Assembly: GCA_043783155.1 (NCBI GenBank) | Contig: JAYVZS010000015.1 | Span: forward strand, 1-64,000 | Direction of reading: 5' to 3' | DNA length: 64,000 nt | Source of the DNA: JAPLDA01 sp043783155 | GTDB taxonomy: Bacteria > Bacteroidota > Bacteroidia > AKYH767-A > 2013-40CM-41-45 | Part shown: piece after piece, positions 17,092 to 24,891 of the stretch | How positions within the stretch are numbered: position 1 is the first letter of the stretch | How the letters are laid out: each line of letters starts with the position of its first letter | The notes under the pieces: model-generated | What the model was told of the DNA's origin: nothing | The model's database searches: none | Seen by the model: only the letters and a program-made list of their open reading frames with translations | Position numbers and translations under genes: made by a program

Positions 17092-17991
17092 TCATTTATT
17101 TTTCTTCTCGTAAAAAACTCCTACTAAAAATTCCTGATCGTATTGCAAATTGTATGACGTTAACGGGTCGTATATAATATGCGTATCAAACCTCAATTGT
17201 ACATATCTTACAAGTTTAAATGTTATACGGTTTTGAAAATCAAAACTCACCTGGTCCTTGCTTATGCCGTTTACAAAAAAAGACGACGTATTATCCCAGG
17301 TGATGTTCTCCGTGATTTTTTTTGAATATATATTTACCTGTCCGCTCATGCCATAATGAGCGAGGATGAATGAATTTTTTGTTTTCCTGAATGGTGTTTC
17401 TTTGGGTTCCCTGACGCCTTCATATATTGGTTTCCAGACAACACGTAAAGATGACAGGCCCAGCATGATGCTGGAATACTTCCATAAACTGACAGAAACA
17501 TTATAAGAAAAGCTTATTGTTGCCGGATTAAAAAAACCTCCGCGCCATTGCGATTCAGTTTCATTCATCTTATTAACGAAATACCTATACGTGTTTAAAA
17601 ACTGGCTATTGATATTGAGCGCGTATGCATGAGTAACTGTTTTGGAATCATTCTCATCAAACAAAATGGTAACCTTCCAGCTATCGGTATGTTTCAACCA
17701 TGTCGAATCAATAAATTTCATAAAGCCCAGGTCAGTTTTAAAGTGATACGTCTGAATAAATTTCGGATGAGTTATCTTACAGTAGTAATCAGCATTTTCA
17801 AGGAAGATAAAATTCCGGATGTCCTGCATGTTAAAGTTTTTTTGAATGATGAAAGACGTAGAAATTCCCGAACGAAAAGAGGAAAGCGTTTTCCTAGCAG
17901 ATGACTTATCCTTTAATGAGTCACATGGAAGAGAAAATGATTTTAGTCCGGAGACAATAAGAACACACGAAATCAGCCAAAGCTTTTTCAC
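17092..17991 (-). CDS. Exported protein of unknown function, DUF3078-like outer-membrane candidate
   Basis: A 299-residue protein with a signal peptide (LWLISCVLIVSGLKSFS). The rest is rich in aromatic strands with alternating hydrophobicity (ISFSYNVSVSLWKYSSIMLG, FLVGVFYEKK at the end), as in small outer-membrane barrels or beta-sandwiches. The C-terminal stretch (THIIYDPLTSYNLQYDQEFL) resembles DUF3078 proteins, but I am not sure. It is the last gene of a four-gene minus-strand cluster that starts at 19888, 34 bp after the thioredoxin-like lipoprotein. Confidence 0.65.
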   Translation of the reverse strand: MKKLWLISCVLIVSGLKSFSLPCDSLKDKSSARKTLSSFRSGISTSFIIQKNFNMQDIRNFIFLENADYYCKITHPKFIQTYHFKTDLGFMKFIDSTWLKHTDSWKVTILFDENDSKTVTHAYALNINSQFLNTYRYFVNKMNETESQWRGGFFNPATISFSYNVSVSLWKYSSIMLGLSSLRVVWKPIYEGVREPKETPFRKTKNSFILAHYGMSGQVNIYSKKITENITWDNTSSFFVNGISKDQVSFDFQNRITFKLVRYVQLRFDTHIIYDPLTSYNLQYDQEFLVGVFYEKKNK

Positions 17992-18025
17992 ATAATCATT
18001 AAAAAAAATATTAAAAACGGGTCGC

Positions 18026-18670
18026 CTATTTAATCAGGCGAAGAATAGTATCCGGCTTTGTTAATTCACCGGCCTTGAAAAAAATTAATTTACCATCCTG
18101 ATCTAAAAGAATGTGTTGTGGAACACCTTTATATTCCGGACAGGTAGTACATATTTCCTGTTTCAACCTGACTACTTTTTCAAATTCAGCAGTGCCATAT
18201 TTGCCGGCACTTAGAACATAGCATTGCTTTTTATAATGAAATTCCGAGAGCATCTTATTCATCGCTTTCATATCGTAATTCTGCGTAACCAGGACAATAT
18301 TTAGCTTCTCCCCCTTTAGAAAATTTTCATAGTATTTGAGTGCACGAGGTACATCATTGTACGAATGCGGACACCAGGTAGCCCATAGAAGTATCCAAGT
18401 GAACTTATTCTTTTTCAAAATTAATTTTATTCCATCTCCATCTATTTCCTGAAAAATTCTCGCACTATCAGTTGATTGCAGAGATGCATTATTGAAATTT
18501 TGAATATCGAATTTTGCCAGGTGTAAACTGTCTGTCTTTGATAATGAAGTACTGCCATCATTCTCTTTTCTATAGCCCATCTGAATGATGCAGGAAGTTA
18601 GCAATGAGAGAAAACAAAAGGCAATGGATACCACTATCAATCGTTCATATTTTCGCATTTCGTTTTTCAT
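18026..18670 (-). CDS. Thioredoxin-like lipoprotein (TlpA-type fold, active-site CPHS)
   Basis: A 214-residue protein. The lipobox is LLTSC (Cys27). The thioredoxin fold is seen from ILLWATWCPHSYNDVPRALKYY: the usual WCxxC is WCPHS, so the second Cys (Ser103) is missing while Cys100 remains. Later come CYVLSAGKYGT, CTTCPEYKGVPQHILLDQDGKL (with the cis-Pro region GVPQ) and a C-terminal helix. Such proteins sit in the periplasm on the inner or outer membrane. Loss of the resolving Cys argues against ordinary disulfide reduction. Its start overlaps the stop of the upstream gene by 4 bp (ATGA), indicating translational coupling. Confidence 0.82.
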   Translation of the reverse strand: MKNEMRKYERLIVVSIAFCFLSLLTSCIIQMGYRKENDGSTSLSKTDSLHLAKFDIQNFNNASLQSTDSARIFQEIDGDGIKLILKKNKFTWILLWATWCPHSYNDVPRALKYYENFLKGEKLNIVLVTQNYDMKAMNKMLSEFHYKKQCYVLSAGKYGTAEFEKVVRLKQEICTTCPEYKGVPQHILLDQDGKLIFFKAGELTKPDTILRLIK

Positions 18671-19239
18671 TTATTATACCACCTCTTCTGCGAATCCATG
18701 TCCACTTTATACACACACACCTTGCACCCTTTCGCGCTCTTCAAATTACTCTCCCAAACTTTCACATCACTTTTGTTCAACCTTCCCATGAAAAGAGCCC
18801 AATAAATAAATACATAGTAATCATATTCACCATTGACGAGAATATTAACCGGCAAATTTTCAAGAGTTCGCAAAGAAGATGTCTCAGTTTTTACGTTTCT
18901 ATTAATATTCTGCTTCAAGCGAGAAACTATACAGATCATTTTCGTAAAATCATTCGCAGGTCCCGGGCAAGACACGGCAGTGTCTTTATGATAAACAAGA
19001 ACGCCCTCTTTGTTAAACACCCTGATTTCGGGTAACTGCTTCACCTCTCTGATTCGATTGTAATAACTCACCGAATCTGAGAACACTAAAACATTGTCAG
19101 TGTCAATCTTTTTTCTGTTAAGATATTTGGTTATCGATTCTTTGTCTTCCGGCTTCGGAGTACGAAATCCTCCTATTAATTTCATTGCAGGTGTGCAACC
19201 GGCAATTGAAACGAATAGTATCAAAAAGAGAAATCTCAT
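18667..19239 (-). CDS. Lipoprotein, degenerate thioredoxin-like family (paralogue of the next gene upstream)
   Basis: A 190-residue protein from the ATG at 19239; the longer frame lacks a signal. The lipobox is SIAGC (Cys15). It pairs along its length with the upstream lipoprotein: NVLVFSDSVSYYNRI versus NTFVLDSVFRNFYEKI, RVFNKEGVLVYHKD versus NVYNANGQLISFHI, and YDYYVFIYWALFMGRLNK versus YDYLFVVHWCVFWKRQSK. The last block sits where a thioredoxin has its strand plus WCxxC, but no cysteine pair is left. The protein ends soon after, so the second half of a thioredoxin fold is absent. The family is not recognised. Confidence 0.72.
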   Translation of the reverse strand: MRFLFLILFVSIAGCTPAMKLIGGFRTPKPEDKESITKYLNRKKIDTDNVLVFSDSVSYYNRIREVKQLPEIRVFNKEGVLVYHKDTAVSCPGPANDFTKMICIVSRLKQNINRNVKTETSSLRTLENLPVNILVNGEYDYYVFIYWALFMGRLNKSDVKVWESNLKSAKGCKVCVYKVDMDSQKRWYNK

Positions 19240-19276
19240 TTTTAAAAAAGTTAAAAAACAGGAAGCAATCCTCAGA

Positions 19277-19888
19277 TTAATTATAAAGATTATCATCATT
19301 AACATACACCACCTTGATCTTATACTCACGATGAGCTAATTTATATTTCTCAACAAATTTTACCAGCCCTTTGCTTTGTCTTTTCCAGAAAACACACCAA
19401 TGGACAACAAACAGGTAATCATACTTTTCCGAATTATCAGATAATCTCAAACCTGTCTTATAATTTAAAATCATGGATAGATGGCGTGAAGCATTCATAG
19501 TAGTGTCCACAGGAATCGCCGTTTTTGGCGGAATAGAATCAAATCTCCCGTTAACATTCCACCTTAGATGTATTAAGCCTCCCGCATAACAATTTATGTG
19601 AAATGAAATTAATTGTCCATTGGCATTGTAAACATTTATCTGCAAAGGTTGCACATGATCATGCATGACTTGTTCATTAAGTCTTCCAATTTTTTCATAG
19701 AAATTCCTAAACACAGAATCTAACACAAATGTGTTGTCATCCGGAACGCGCAGTTTAGTCTTCACATTTTCGATCTGAAAATAATTTAGATGAGACGGCT
19801 CCTTCATTCCGGTTAAAGTTCCTATTACAAAATTACATCCCGAAAGTAAGATTGACGCAAGACAAATATAACAGAACGCTATTTTCAT
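19277..19888 (-). CDS. Lipoprotein, degenerate thioredoxin-like family (first gene of cluster)
   Basis: A 203-residue protein. The lipobox is LLSGC (Cys18). It is a paralogue of the gene 37 bp downstream, sharing the block order described there. Its own version of the active-site strand is YDYLFVVHWCVFWKRQ, with a single Cys. No known family is recognised, and function cannot be stated. A MITE ends only 23 bp before its start codon, so the MITE either supplies or displaced the promoter. Confidence 0.72.
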   Translation of the reverse strand: MKIAFCYICLASILLSGCNFVIGTLTGMKEPSHLNYFQIENVKTKLRVPDDNTFVLDSVFRNFYEKIGRLNEQVMHDHVQPLQINVYNANGQLISFHINCYAGGLIHLRWNVNGRFDSIPPKTAIPVDTTMNASRHLSMILNYKTGLRLSDNSEKYDYLFVVHWCVFWKRQSKGLVKFVEKYKLAHREYKIKVVYVNDDNLYN

Positions 19889-19911
19889 AATTTTTTGAAT
19901 AATATAACTAT

Positions 19912-20067
19912 CACTACTGTCCGGGTAATATTTTTTGTCACGTTGAATGTGCTGTCAACATTAGTTTCTGACTTATTGGCCTCAACCCCACTCCAAGGGA
20001 GAGGGGCTAATCCCTATTATCGATAGATGTTTCAAGAGGTGAGTATCTTTTTTGTCGGACAGTAATG
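19912..20067 (+). mobile_element. MITE copy 3 (156 bp)
   Basis: Terminal inverted repeats are CACTACTGTCCG (19912-19923) and CGGACAGTAATG (20056-20067), one mismatch. A perfect 9-bp target duplication TATAACTAT lies at 19903-19911 and 20068-20076. It is in the same orientation as copy 2 and ~95% alike; the central palindrome is damaged (CCCCACTCCAAGGGAGAGGGG). Confidence 0.95.
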
Positions 20068-20082
20068 TATAACTATGTATAA

Positions 20083-20120
20083 ATAATCCCGAAGGAGTTT
20101 AAAAACTCCTTCAGGATTAT
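20083..20120 (-). terminator. Hairpin terminator for the small secreted Cys-protein genes
   Basis: ATAATCCCGAAGGAGTTT and AAACTCCTTCAGGATTAT form a ~18-bp stem with one mismatch and a 2-nt loop, beginning 4 bp after the stop codon at 20124. Only a short T-rich tail follows on the minus strand, so it may act as an intrinsic terminator or RNA 3'-end stabiliser. Confidence 0.6.
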
Positions 20121-20123
20121 CAC

Positions 20124-20576
20124 TTAACCGACAATAATAAGCTTAATAACTTCACGCTCATCTTTGATCTCATATTTTCCTGACCGAATAATAAATTCAT
20201 CCTTGTATCCGATCTTTTCTAAGACATCTTTCGGCATTTGAAAATCTTCTTCAAAAATGAATAAACCTGAACTCAAGTACTTCTTGTACCCTTCAGCGGT
20301 AATTCCTGTTTCTTTATCAATTTCGAACTCCAATTCACCTGAAGAACCGAGCATGACGGTTCCGTTAAACGACTTGTCATCCAGGCTTTGCGTTAACCCA
20401 TTGTTCTTTTGATCTGGCATAGGAATACGTATTACAATACAAAATCCAAAACCACGACAATCCCTTGTATTGCCAAATTCCGTATGAATCTTAATTCTAT
20501 TCTGACCAAAAACTTTGGGAGAATTTAATCCGGAAAAAGCAATGCATGCTAAGAGTAAAATTTTTAGTTTTTTCAT
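20124..20576 (-). CDS. Small secreted protein with C-x5-C motif, paralogue of the upstream gene
   Basis: A 150-residue protein from the ATG at 20576; the longer frame extends through the spacer without a signal. The signal peptide is ILLLACIAFSGLNSPKVFGQ. The mature N-terminus carries DCRGFGFCIVIRI, with cysteines 40 and 46. The C-terminal half is a predicted beta-rich domain ending GKYEIKDEREVIKLIIVG. It aligns with the upstream gene at the Cys motif (CRGFGFC versus CTRGIGSC) and at the end (GKYEIK versus GNYEID). No known family is recognised. Confidence 0.75.
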   Translation of the reverse strand: MKKLKILLLACIAFSGLNSPKVFGQNRIKIHTEFGNTRDCRGFGFCIVIRIPMPDQKNNGLTQSLDDKSFNGTVMLGSSGELEFEIDKETGITAEGYKKYLSSGLFIFEEDFQMPKDVLEKIGYKDEFIIRSGKYEIKDEREVIKLIIVG

Positions 20577-20620
20577 AGTGTTTAATTTTAAAAATTTGAC
20601 AAATATGTTCGGAAAATAAT

Positions 20621-21148
20621 TTAATTGACCTTGCATCGAACCATGCATCTCCCAACTTTATTTTCAGATCGATCAATTTCATAATTGCCCTTTAAAAGCG
20701 TGATTGACTTGTAAGCCCCCGGCTCGTCTTTGAGTTCAGGACCATCGATTACCAAATCGTTTTCCAGATCCCAGCTACTTTCATTCATCTGCTCATCATC
20801 CAGATATAAAAAATCAATTGTAATTAGATTTTGGTTTTCAGGATCTATAGTGATAGTGCCAGAAGTTCTTTCGTTAGCTGATCCCTTTGCTTCGCCTTCA
20901 TGTAAAATTGGAAATGGAAGAAAATCTTCAGGTAGTTTAAATCTAACATGAAGACAACTACCTATGCCTCTCGTACAGCCAGAACGCCTTGTGTGCAAAT
21001 TCCCGGTAATGATTAATGTGCAAGGTTGCGCAACGTAAGATTCATTCAGTGTCTTGAATATTTTTGGATTTCCGCCAAAAACATTTTGGTTTGACGTCAG
21101 GCATGTTGTTATAACAATGACGACAATAAATAAGTGTAATTTTTTCAT
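20621..21148 (-). CDS. Small secreted protein with C-x6-C motif
   Basis: A 175-residue protein. The signal peptide is HLFIVVIVITTCLTSNQNVFG. The motif SGCTRGIGSCLHVRF places Cys58 and Cys65 in a Gly-rich loop that could form a disulfide or bind a ligand; two more Cys are near the C-terminus (GRCMVRC). It contains SGTITIDPENQNLITIDFLYL-type strands. It is likely co-transcribed with its paralogue 44 bp downstream. The family is not recognised. The regulator at 21585 is transcribed divergently. Confidence 0.75.
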   Translation of the reverse strand: MKKLHLFIVVIVITTCLTSNQNVFGGNPKIFKTLNESYVAQPCTLIITGNLHTRRSGCTRGIGSCLHVRFKLPEDFLPFPILHEGEAKGSANERTSGTITIDPENQNLITIDFLYLDDEQMNESSWDLENDLVIDGPELKDEPGAYKSITLLKGNYEIDRSENKVGRCMVRCKVN

Positions 21149-21584
21149 GATGTTTCTTTTTTAAAAAAATTGTGTTTAATATAAAATTGTTAAAAATGAT
21201 CTGCCAAATTTAGCCTGGCTCTGCTCGCTGCAATGATTTCATATTAATGAAACCATCAGTCCGTTAGTTATTCTTGGCGCAACAACGCCAATAACGGGCT
21301 TTGTTATAAACCAAAAACAATTTTCTTTTGCCAAAAAATATTAGGTAACTAATCATACGCTTTAGAAAAAAATACAATAAATAATCAACGATGTTCATTG
21401 CTTTGAGGAGGACAAATATAGGCCTGCTGAAATGTTGAAGTAAAGAGTAGAACTACTCTATTTTAGAAAAATCTCTTCTTTAAAAAGTTGCATATATGCG
21501 GTTGTATATATCTTTTGAACGGATTTTCTTTACACATTAAAGCTCGTTCTTAAAAAAATTCTGTTACCTGCTTAACTCAACACA
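21149..21584. other. Divergent intergenic region between the Cys-protein genes and the regulator
   Basis: It contains a minus-strand -7 box (21205-21212) and an imperfect inverted repeat GTTATTCTTGGCG / CGCCAATAAC (21267-21295) about midway, a reasonable operator candidate. The part nearest 21585 is AT-rich. No gene was seen. Confidence 0.45.
21205..21212 (-). promoter_or_regulatory. Candidate -7 box TAAATTTG for the secreted Cys-protein genes
   Basis: Read on the minus strand, TAAATTTG matches TAnnTTTG and lies ~57 bp before the start at 21148. No clear -33 TTTG is found at the right spacing. Confidence 0.4.
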
Positions 21585-22253
21585 ATGGAAAAAATTACCA
21601 CCGCTCTCTACGATGAAAAAAAACTGACCGGCGAATATTTCTTTGAAGCGTTAAAATACAACGGTCAATGCGATGTGCGCTTCCGGGCCACGGATGAAGG
21701 ATCTTTATTCGAACATTTAAAATCCGATGTACCCAATGTACTTATCCTCCACCTTCGGCCAGATAGAAAAGGACATCGCGATTTAATCGGGAAACTGAAA
21801 AACAGGTTTCCAATCATCTCTCCACTTGTTGTGCTGATTAACTACGAACCTACCCCCAACGAAGTTTTTAATTTATTAGCCGCTGGCGCAAAAGGAATTA
21901 TTCCTGATACCTATACCCACCAGGATTTGATGCAGGCGATGGAAGAAGTGTTGACAAACGGAGCTCATTTCAACCACATTTGCCCGGATAAAATATTCGA
22001 AATCAGCAATCGAAAAAAGAGTGCACGAAGCAGTTTCTCAACGGAAGTTTTCTTTTCTGAAAAAGAATCACGCATTGTTTACCTGAAAAAAGAAGGGAGA
22101 ACATCGGCGGAAGTCGGGGAATTGCTTTTCCTCAGCAATCGCACGGTTGATAATATCCTGAACAAACTCTATGAACGATTCAATTGCCACAACATAATTG
22201 AATTGATCATGACGTTTGATAAGTATAAATTGAATCCCAGGGATATATCCTGA
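21585..22253 (+). CDS. NarL/FixJ-type response regulator with degenerate receiver domain
   Basis: A 222-residue protein with a receiver (1-125) and a C-terminal LuxR-type helix-turn-helix (~155-215: FSEKESRIVYLKKEGRTSAEVGELLFLSNRTVDNILNKLYERFNC). In the receiver the phosphoacceptor Asp is replaced by His56 (NVLILHLRPDRKG), and the conserved Lys after GAKG is also absent (AGAKGIIPDTY). It is therefore unlikely to be switched by normal phosphorylation. No histidine kinase is adjacent. Its divergent placement suggests it controls the 20124-21148 genes, which is inference. Confidence 0.85.
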   Translation: MEKITTALYDEKKLTGEYFFEALKYNGQCDVRFRATDEGSLFEHLKSDVPNVLILHLRPDRKGHRDLIGKLKNRFPIISPLVVLINYEPTPNEVFNLLAAGAKGIIPDTYTHQDLMQAMEEVLTNGAHFNHICPDKIFEISNRKKSARSSFSTEVFFSEKESRIVYLKKEGRTSAEVGELLFLSNRTVDNILNKLYERFNCHNIIELIMTFDKYKLNPRDIS

Positions 22254-22385
22254 ATAATTTTTAACACTTTATCATACCAAAGACTTAGTCCGGTTTGTTA
22301 GTAACTCATTGCTAATATTTCACCTAAGAATCACAGGACACCCTTTCTTATTCATTAACTTGCGTCACTTTTTATTTTTTGAATC

Positions 22386-24104
22386 ATGTTGGAAGTAAAA
22401 GAAAAACGTTGGGTATTAAAAGAGCAGGGCAAACCTGCTTTGGTTGCTGATTTGTCGAAACAGCTGAACATCGGACCTGTATTGGCGAACCTGCTTACGC
22501 AGCGCAGCGTCCATTCATTTGAGGAAGCAAAAAAATTTTTCAGACCTTCTATCACGGATCTGTACGATCCTTTTTTGATGAAAGACATGGACAAGGCGAT
22601 TGATCGTCTTGAACGCGCCATCACGAACAATGAAAACATCATGGTGTACGGTGATTATGATGTTGACGGAACAACAGCGGTGGCATTGGTTTATTCGTTT
22701 ATAAAATCGATGTACGACAACGTGGACTATTATCTCCCTGATCGTTACAAAGAAGGGTACGGAGTTTCACTGGCAGGAATTGACTACGCGTACGACAATA
22801 AGTTTTCTCTCATCATCGCGCTGGATTGCGGCATCAAAGCAAACGACAAAGTAGATTACGCGAAAGAAAAAGGAATCGACTTTATTATCTGCGACCATCA
22901 CCGTCCGGGAGAAAAACTGCCCGCCGCTGTTGCTGTTCTTGATCCGAAACGGGCCGATTGCACGTACCCGTTTGATGAACTTTCCGGATGCGGCATCGGT
23001 TTCAAACTGATCCAGGGCTACGCGCAAAAACACAAAATCCCGTTTCAACAACTTGAACAATATATAGATCTCGTTGCCATCAGTACGGCCGCTGATATTG
23101 TTCCCATCGTTGACGAGAACCGAGTGCTGGTTCACTTTGGTCTTCACTGGCTGAATAAAACGACGCGGCCCGGCATCAAAGCTATTCTTGATATTGCCCA
23201 GGTAAAACGTGAGTTGACCGTAAGTGATGTGGTATTCATCATCGGCCCTCGCATCAATGCAGCCGGAAGAATTCAGGATGCAAGACAGGCGGTTGACCTT
23301 CTTATTTCAGCAAACAGAACAGATGCATTGTTTGAAGGAGAGAAAATCAACGAAAGCAATGTAGAACGCAGAACACTTGATCTCAGCATTACCGAACACG
23401 CTCTTTTACTTGTGCAGGAAGATCCGATGTTCAGCAAAAAGAAATCAACGGTGTTGTTTCATGCCAGCTGGCACAAAGGTGTTATCGGAATTGTTGCTTC
23501 GCGACTCACCGAAAAATTTTATCGCCCTACTGTTATCTTAACTGAATCGAATGGAATGGCAACCGGGTCCGCGCGCTCCATCAAAGATTTCGACATCTAC
23601 AATGCCATTGAGTCGTGCAGCGATTTGCTGGAGCAGTTCGGCGGACACATGTATGCCGCAGGTTTGACGATGAAGCTTGAGAACATCGAAAAATTCTGCG
23701 AACGTTTTGAAGAAATTGTTTCTTCTACTATTGATGAACGAATCCTCACGCAAGAAGTGGAAATAGATGCAGACCTTTCATTAAAAGAAATCACTCCTGC
23801 TTTCTTTAAAATTTTAAAACAATTTGCACCATTTGGTCCGGGTAATATGAGTCCCGTTTTTAAAACAGAAAATGTACGTGATACAGGAATGTCGAGGGTT
23901 GTCGGCACCAACCACCTGAAACTGAATCTTGCTGAAGATGAAACAACTCGTTTTGGGATGGATGCGATCGCTTTTCAACTTGGACAATTTTACCCGATGT
24001 TGTCGCGCAAAATTCCTTTTGATATCTGCTACACGATTGAAGAAAACGTCTGGAACGGGAAAACTTCTCTGCAGTTGAACGTGAAGGATATTCAGTTGAA
24101 GTAA
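22386..24104 (+). CDS. recJ: Single-stranded-DNA-specific 5'-3' exonuclease RecJ
   Basis: A 572-residue protein. The DHH phosphoesterase motifs are intact: VYGDYDVDGTTAVAL (Asp90, Asp92, Asp94), ALDCG (Asp147) and the DHH itself at 170-172 (CDHHRPG). Later motifs include GPRINAAGRI and the DHHA1 region SWHKGVIGIVASRLTEKFYRP and EQFGGHMYAAGLTM. It degrades single-stranded DNA in repair and recombination. It starts 133 bp after the regulator and has no clear partner genes. Confidence 0.95.
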   Translation: MLEVKEKRWVLKEQGKPALVADLSKQLNIGPVLANLLTQRSVHSFEEAKKFFRPSITDLYDPFLMKDMDKAIDRLERAITNNENIMVYGDYDVDGTTAVALVYSFIKSMYDNVDYYLPDRYKEGYGVSLAGIDYAYDNKFSLIIALDCGIKANDKVDYAKEKGIDFIICDHHRPGEKLPAAVAVLDPKRADCTYPFDELSGCGIGFKLIQGYAQKHKIPFQQLEQYIDLVAISTAADIVPIVDENRVLVHFGLHWLNKTTRPGIKAILDIAQVKRELTVSDVVFIIGPRINAAGRIQDARQAVDLLISANRTDALFEGEKINESNVERRTLDLSITEHALLLVQEDPMFSKKKSTVLFHASWHKGVIGIVASRLTEKFYRPTVILTESNGMATGSARSIKDFDIYNAIESCSDLLEQFGGHMYAAGLTMKLENIEKFCERFEEIVSSTIDERILTQEVEIDADLSLKEITPAFFKILKQFAPFGPGNMSPVFKTENVRDTGMSRVVGTNHLKLNLAEDETTRFGMDAIAFQLGQFYPMLSRKIPFDICYTIEENVWNGKTSLQLNVKDIQLK

Positions 24105-24281
24105 TTGTTTTTTTAGAATGGGTGAACCGGAGCACCATTCGCGTATTCGTGCATTCGTGTTAGATTCGTTATTCGCTGCAGGTCTACCCATAGTCTAAAA
24201 CCAATTTGTGAATACAGAATCATTACGCGGAGACCGGTTCGCGTATTCGTACAAGATTCGCTATTCGCTGCAGGATTCCTT
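24105..24281. repeat. Short direct repeats of ATTCGCGTATTCGTnnAnGATTCG type
   Basis: Two copies of a block (ATTCGCGTATTCGTGCATTC with GATTCGTTATTCGCTGCAGG, and TTCGCGTATTCGTACAAGAT with TCGCTATTCGCTGCAGG) lie at 24136-24183 and 24236-24274. A related sequence (TTACGAATTAAACACGAATT) is at 46921-46953. Confidence 0.6.
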
Positions 24282-24632
24282 CTACTCCTCTTCCCTTTTC
24301 GTATTCAACTTATTAAAAACTGAATTCACAATCGACAGAACAAGACTGAACAGGAATGCAGTCCAGAACCCATTTACATGAAAAGCCGGAACAAGCCTGC
24401 TGGCAAGCAGAATCATAACGGCATTAATGACAAGGAGAAAAAACCCAAGTGTAAAAAGTGTGATCGGAATCGTGAGAATGACAAGAACAGGTTTTATGAT
24501 AGCATTCAGAAATGAAAGAACAGCAGCAACCATTAATGCTGTCAGAGCGCCCTCTATTTGAACGCCCGGAAGAATGTAAGAAGTAACAAGAACAGCAAGC
24601 GTGCTGATGATCAATCGCCCTAAAAATTCCAT
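24282..24632 (-). CDS. Phage holin family IV-like membrane protein (PF04020)
   Basis: A 116-residue protein with four hydrophobic helices: LGRLIISTLAVLVTSYILPG, ALMVAAVLSFLNAIIKPVL, ILTIPITLFTLGFFLLVINAVMILLASRLVP and FWTAFLFSLVLSIVNSVFN. The patterns LNAIIKPVL and TLGFFLLVINAVML are typical of PF04020, a widespread bacterial inner-membrane family named after a phage holin, although most members are chromosomal and not lytic. No phage genes are nearby, so a lysis role is unlikely. Confidence 0.88.
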   Translation of the reverse strand: MEFLGRLIISTLAVLVTSYILPGVQIEGALTALMVAAVLSFLNAIIKPVLVILTIPITLFTLGFFLLVINAVMILLASRLVPAFHVNGFWTAFLFSLVLSIVNSVFNKLNTKREEE

Positions 24633-24891
24633 GTAATTTTTTTACCAAAGTAAAGCATCTGGCGTTAAATCACAAAACCAATAAATACAGGATTGAATAT
24701 TTCGCCTGTTGTTGAAAACAATTTCCTTTATTTTCTCCCGCCTAAGCCGGGCTTTGTCGGACTTTCTGATCATCAGCGTCTTATAGATTGAATCACTTCG
24801 TAAGTTGCTTAAAACTGTGTTGCTATTAAAATGCGATTATCGTTTGCAGTACAGAAAAGATTAAATATTTTTACACCCCTAAATCATTTAC

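Noticed and set aside
24282..24632. Prophage lysis gene
   Set aside because: The family is named after a holin, but members are mostly chromosomal and no other phage genes lie nearby.
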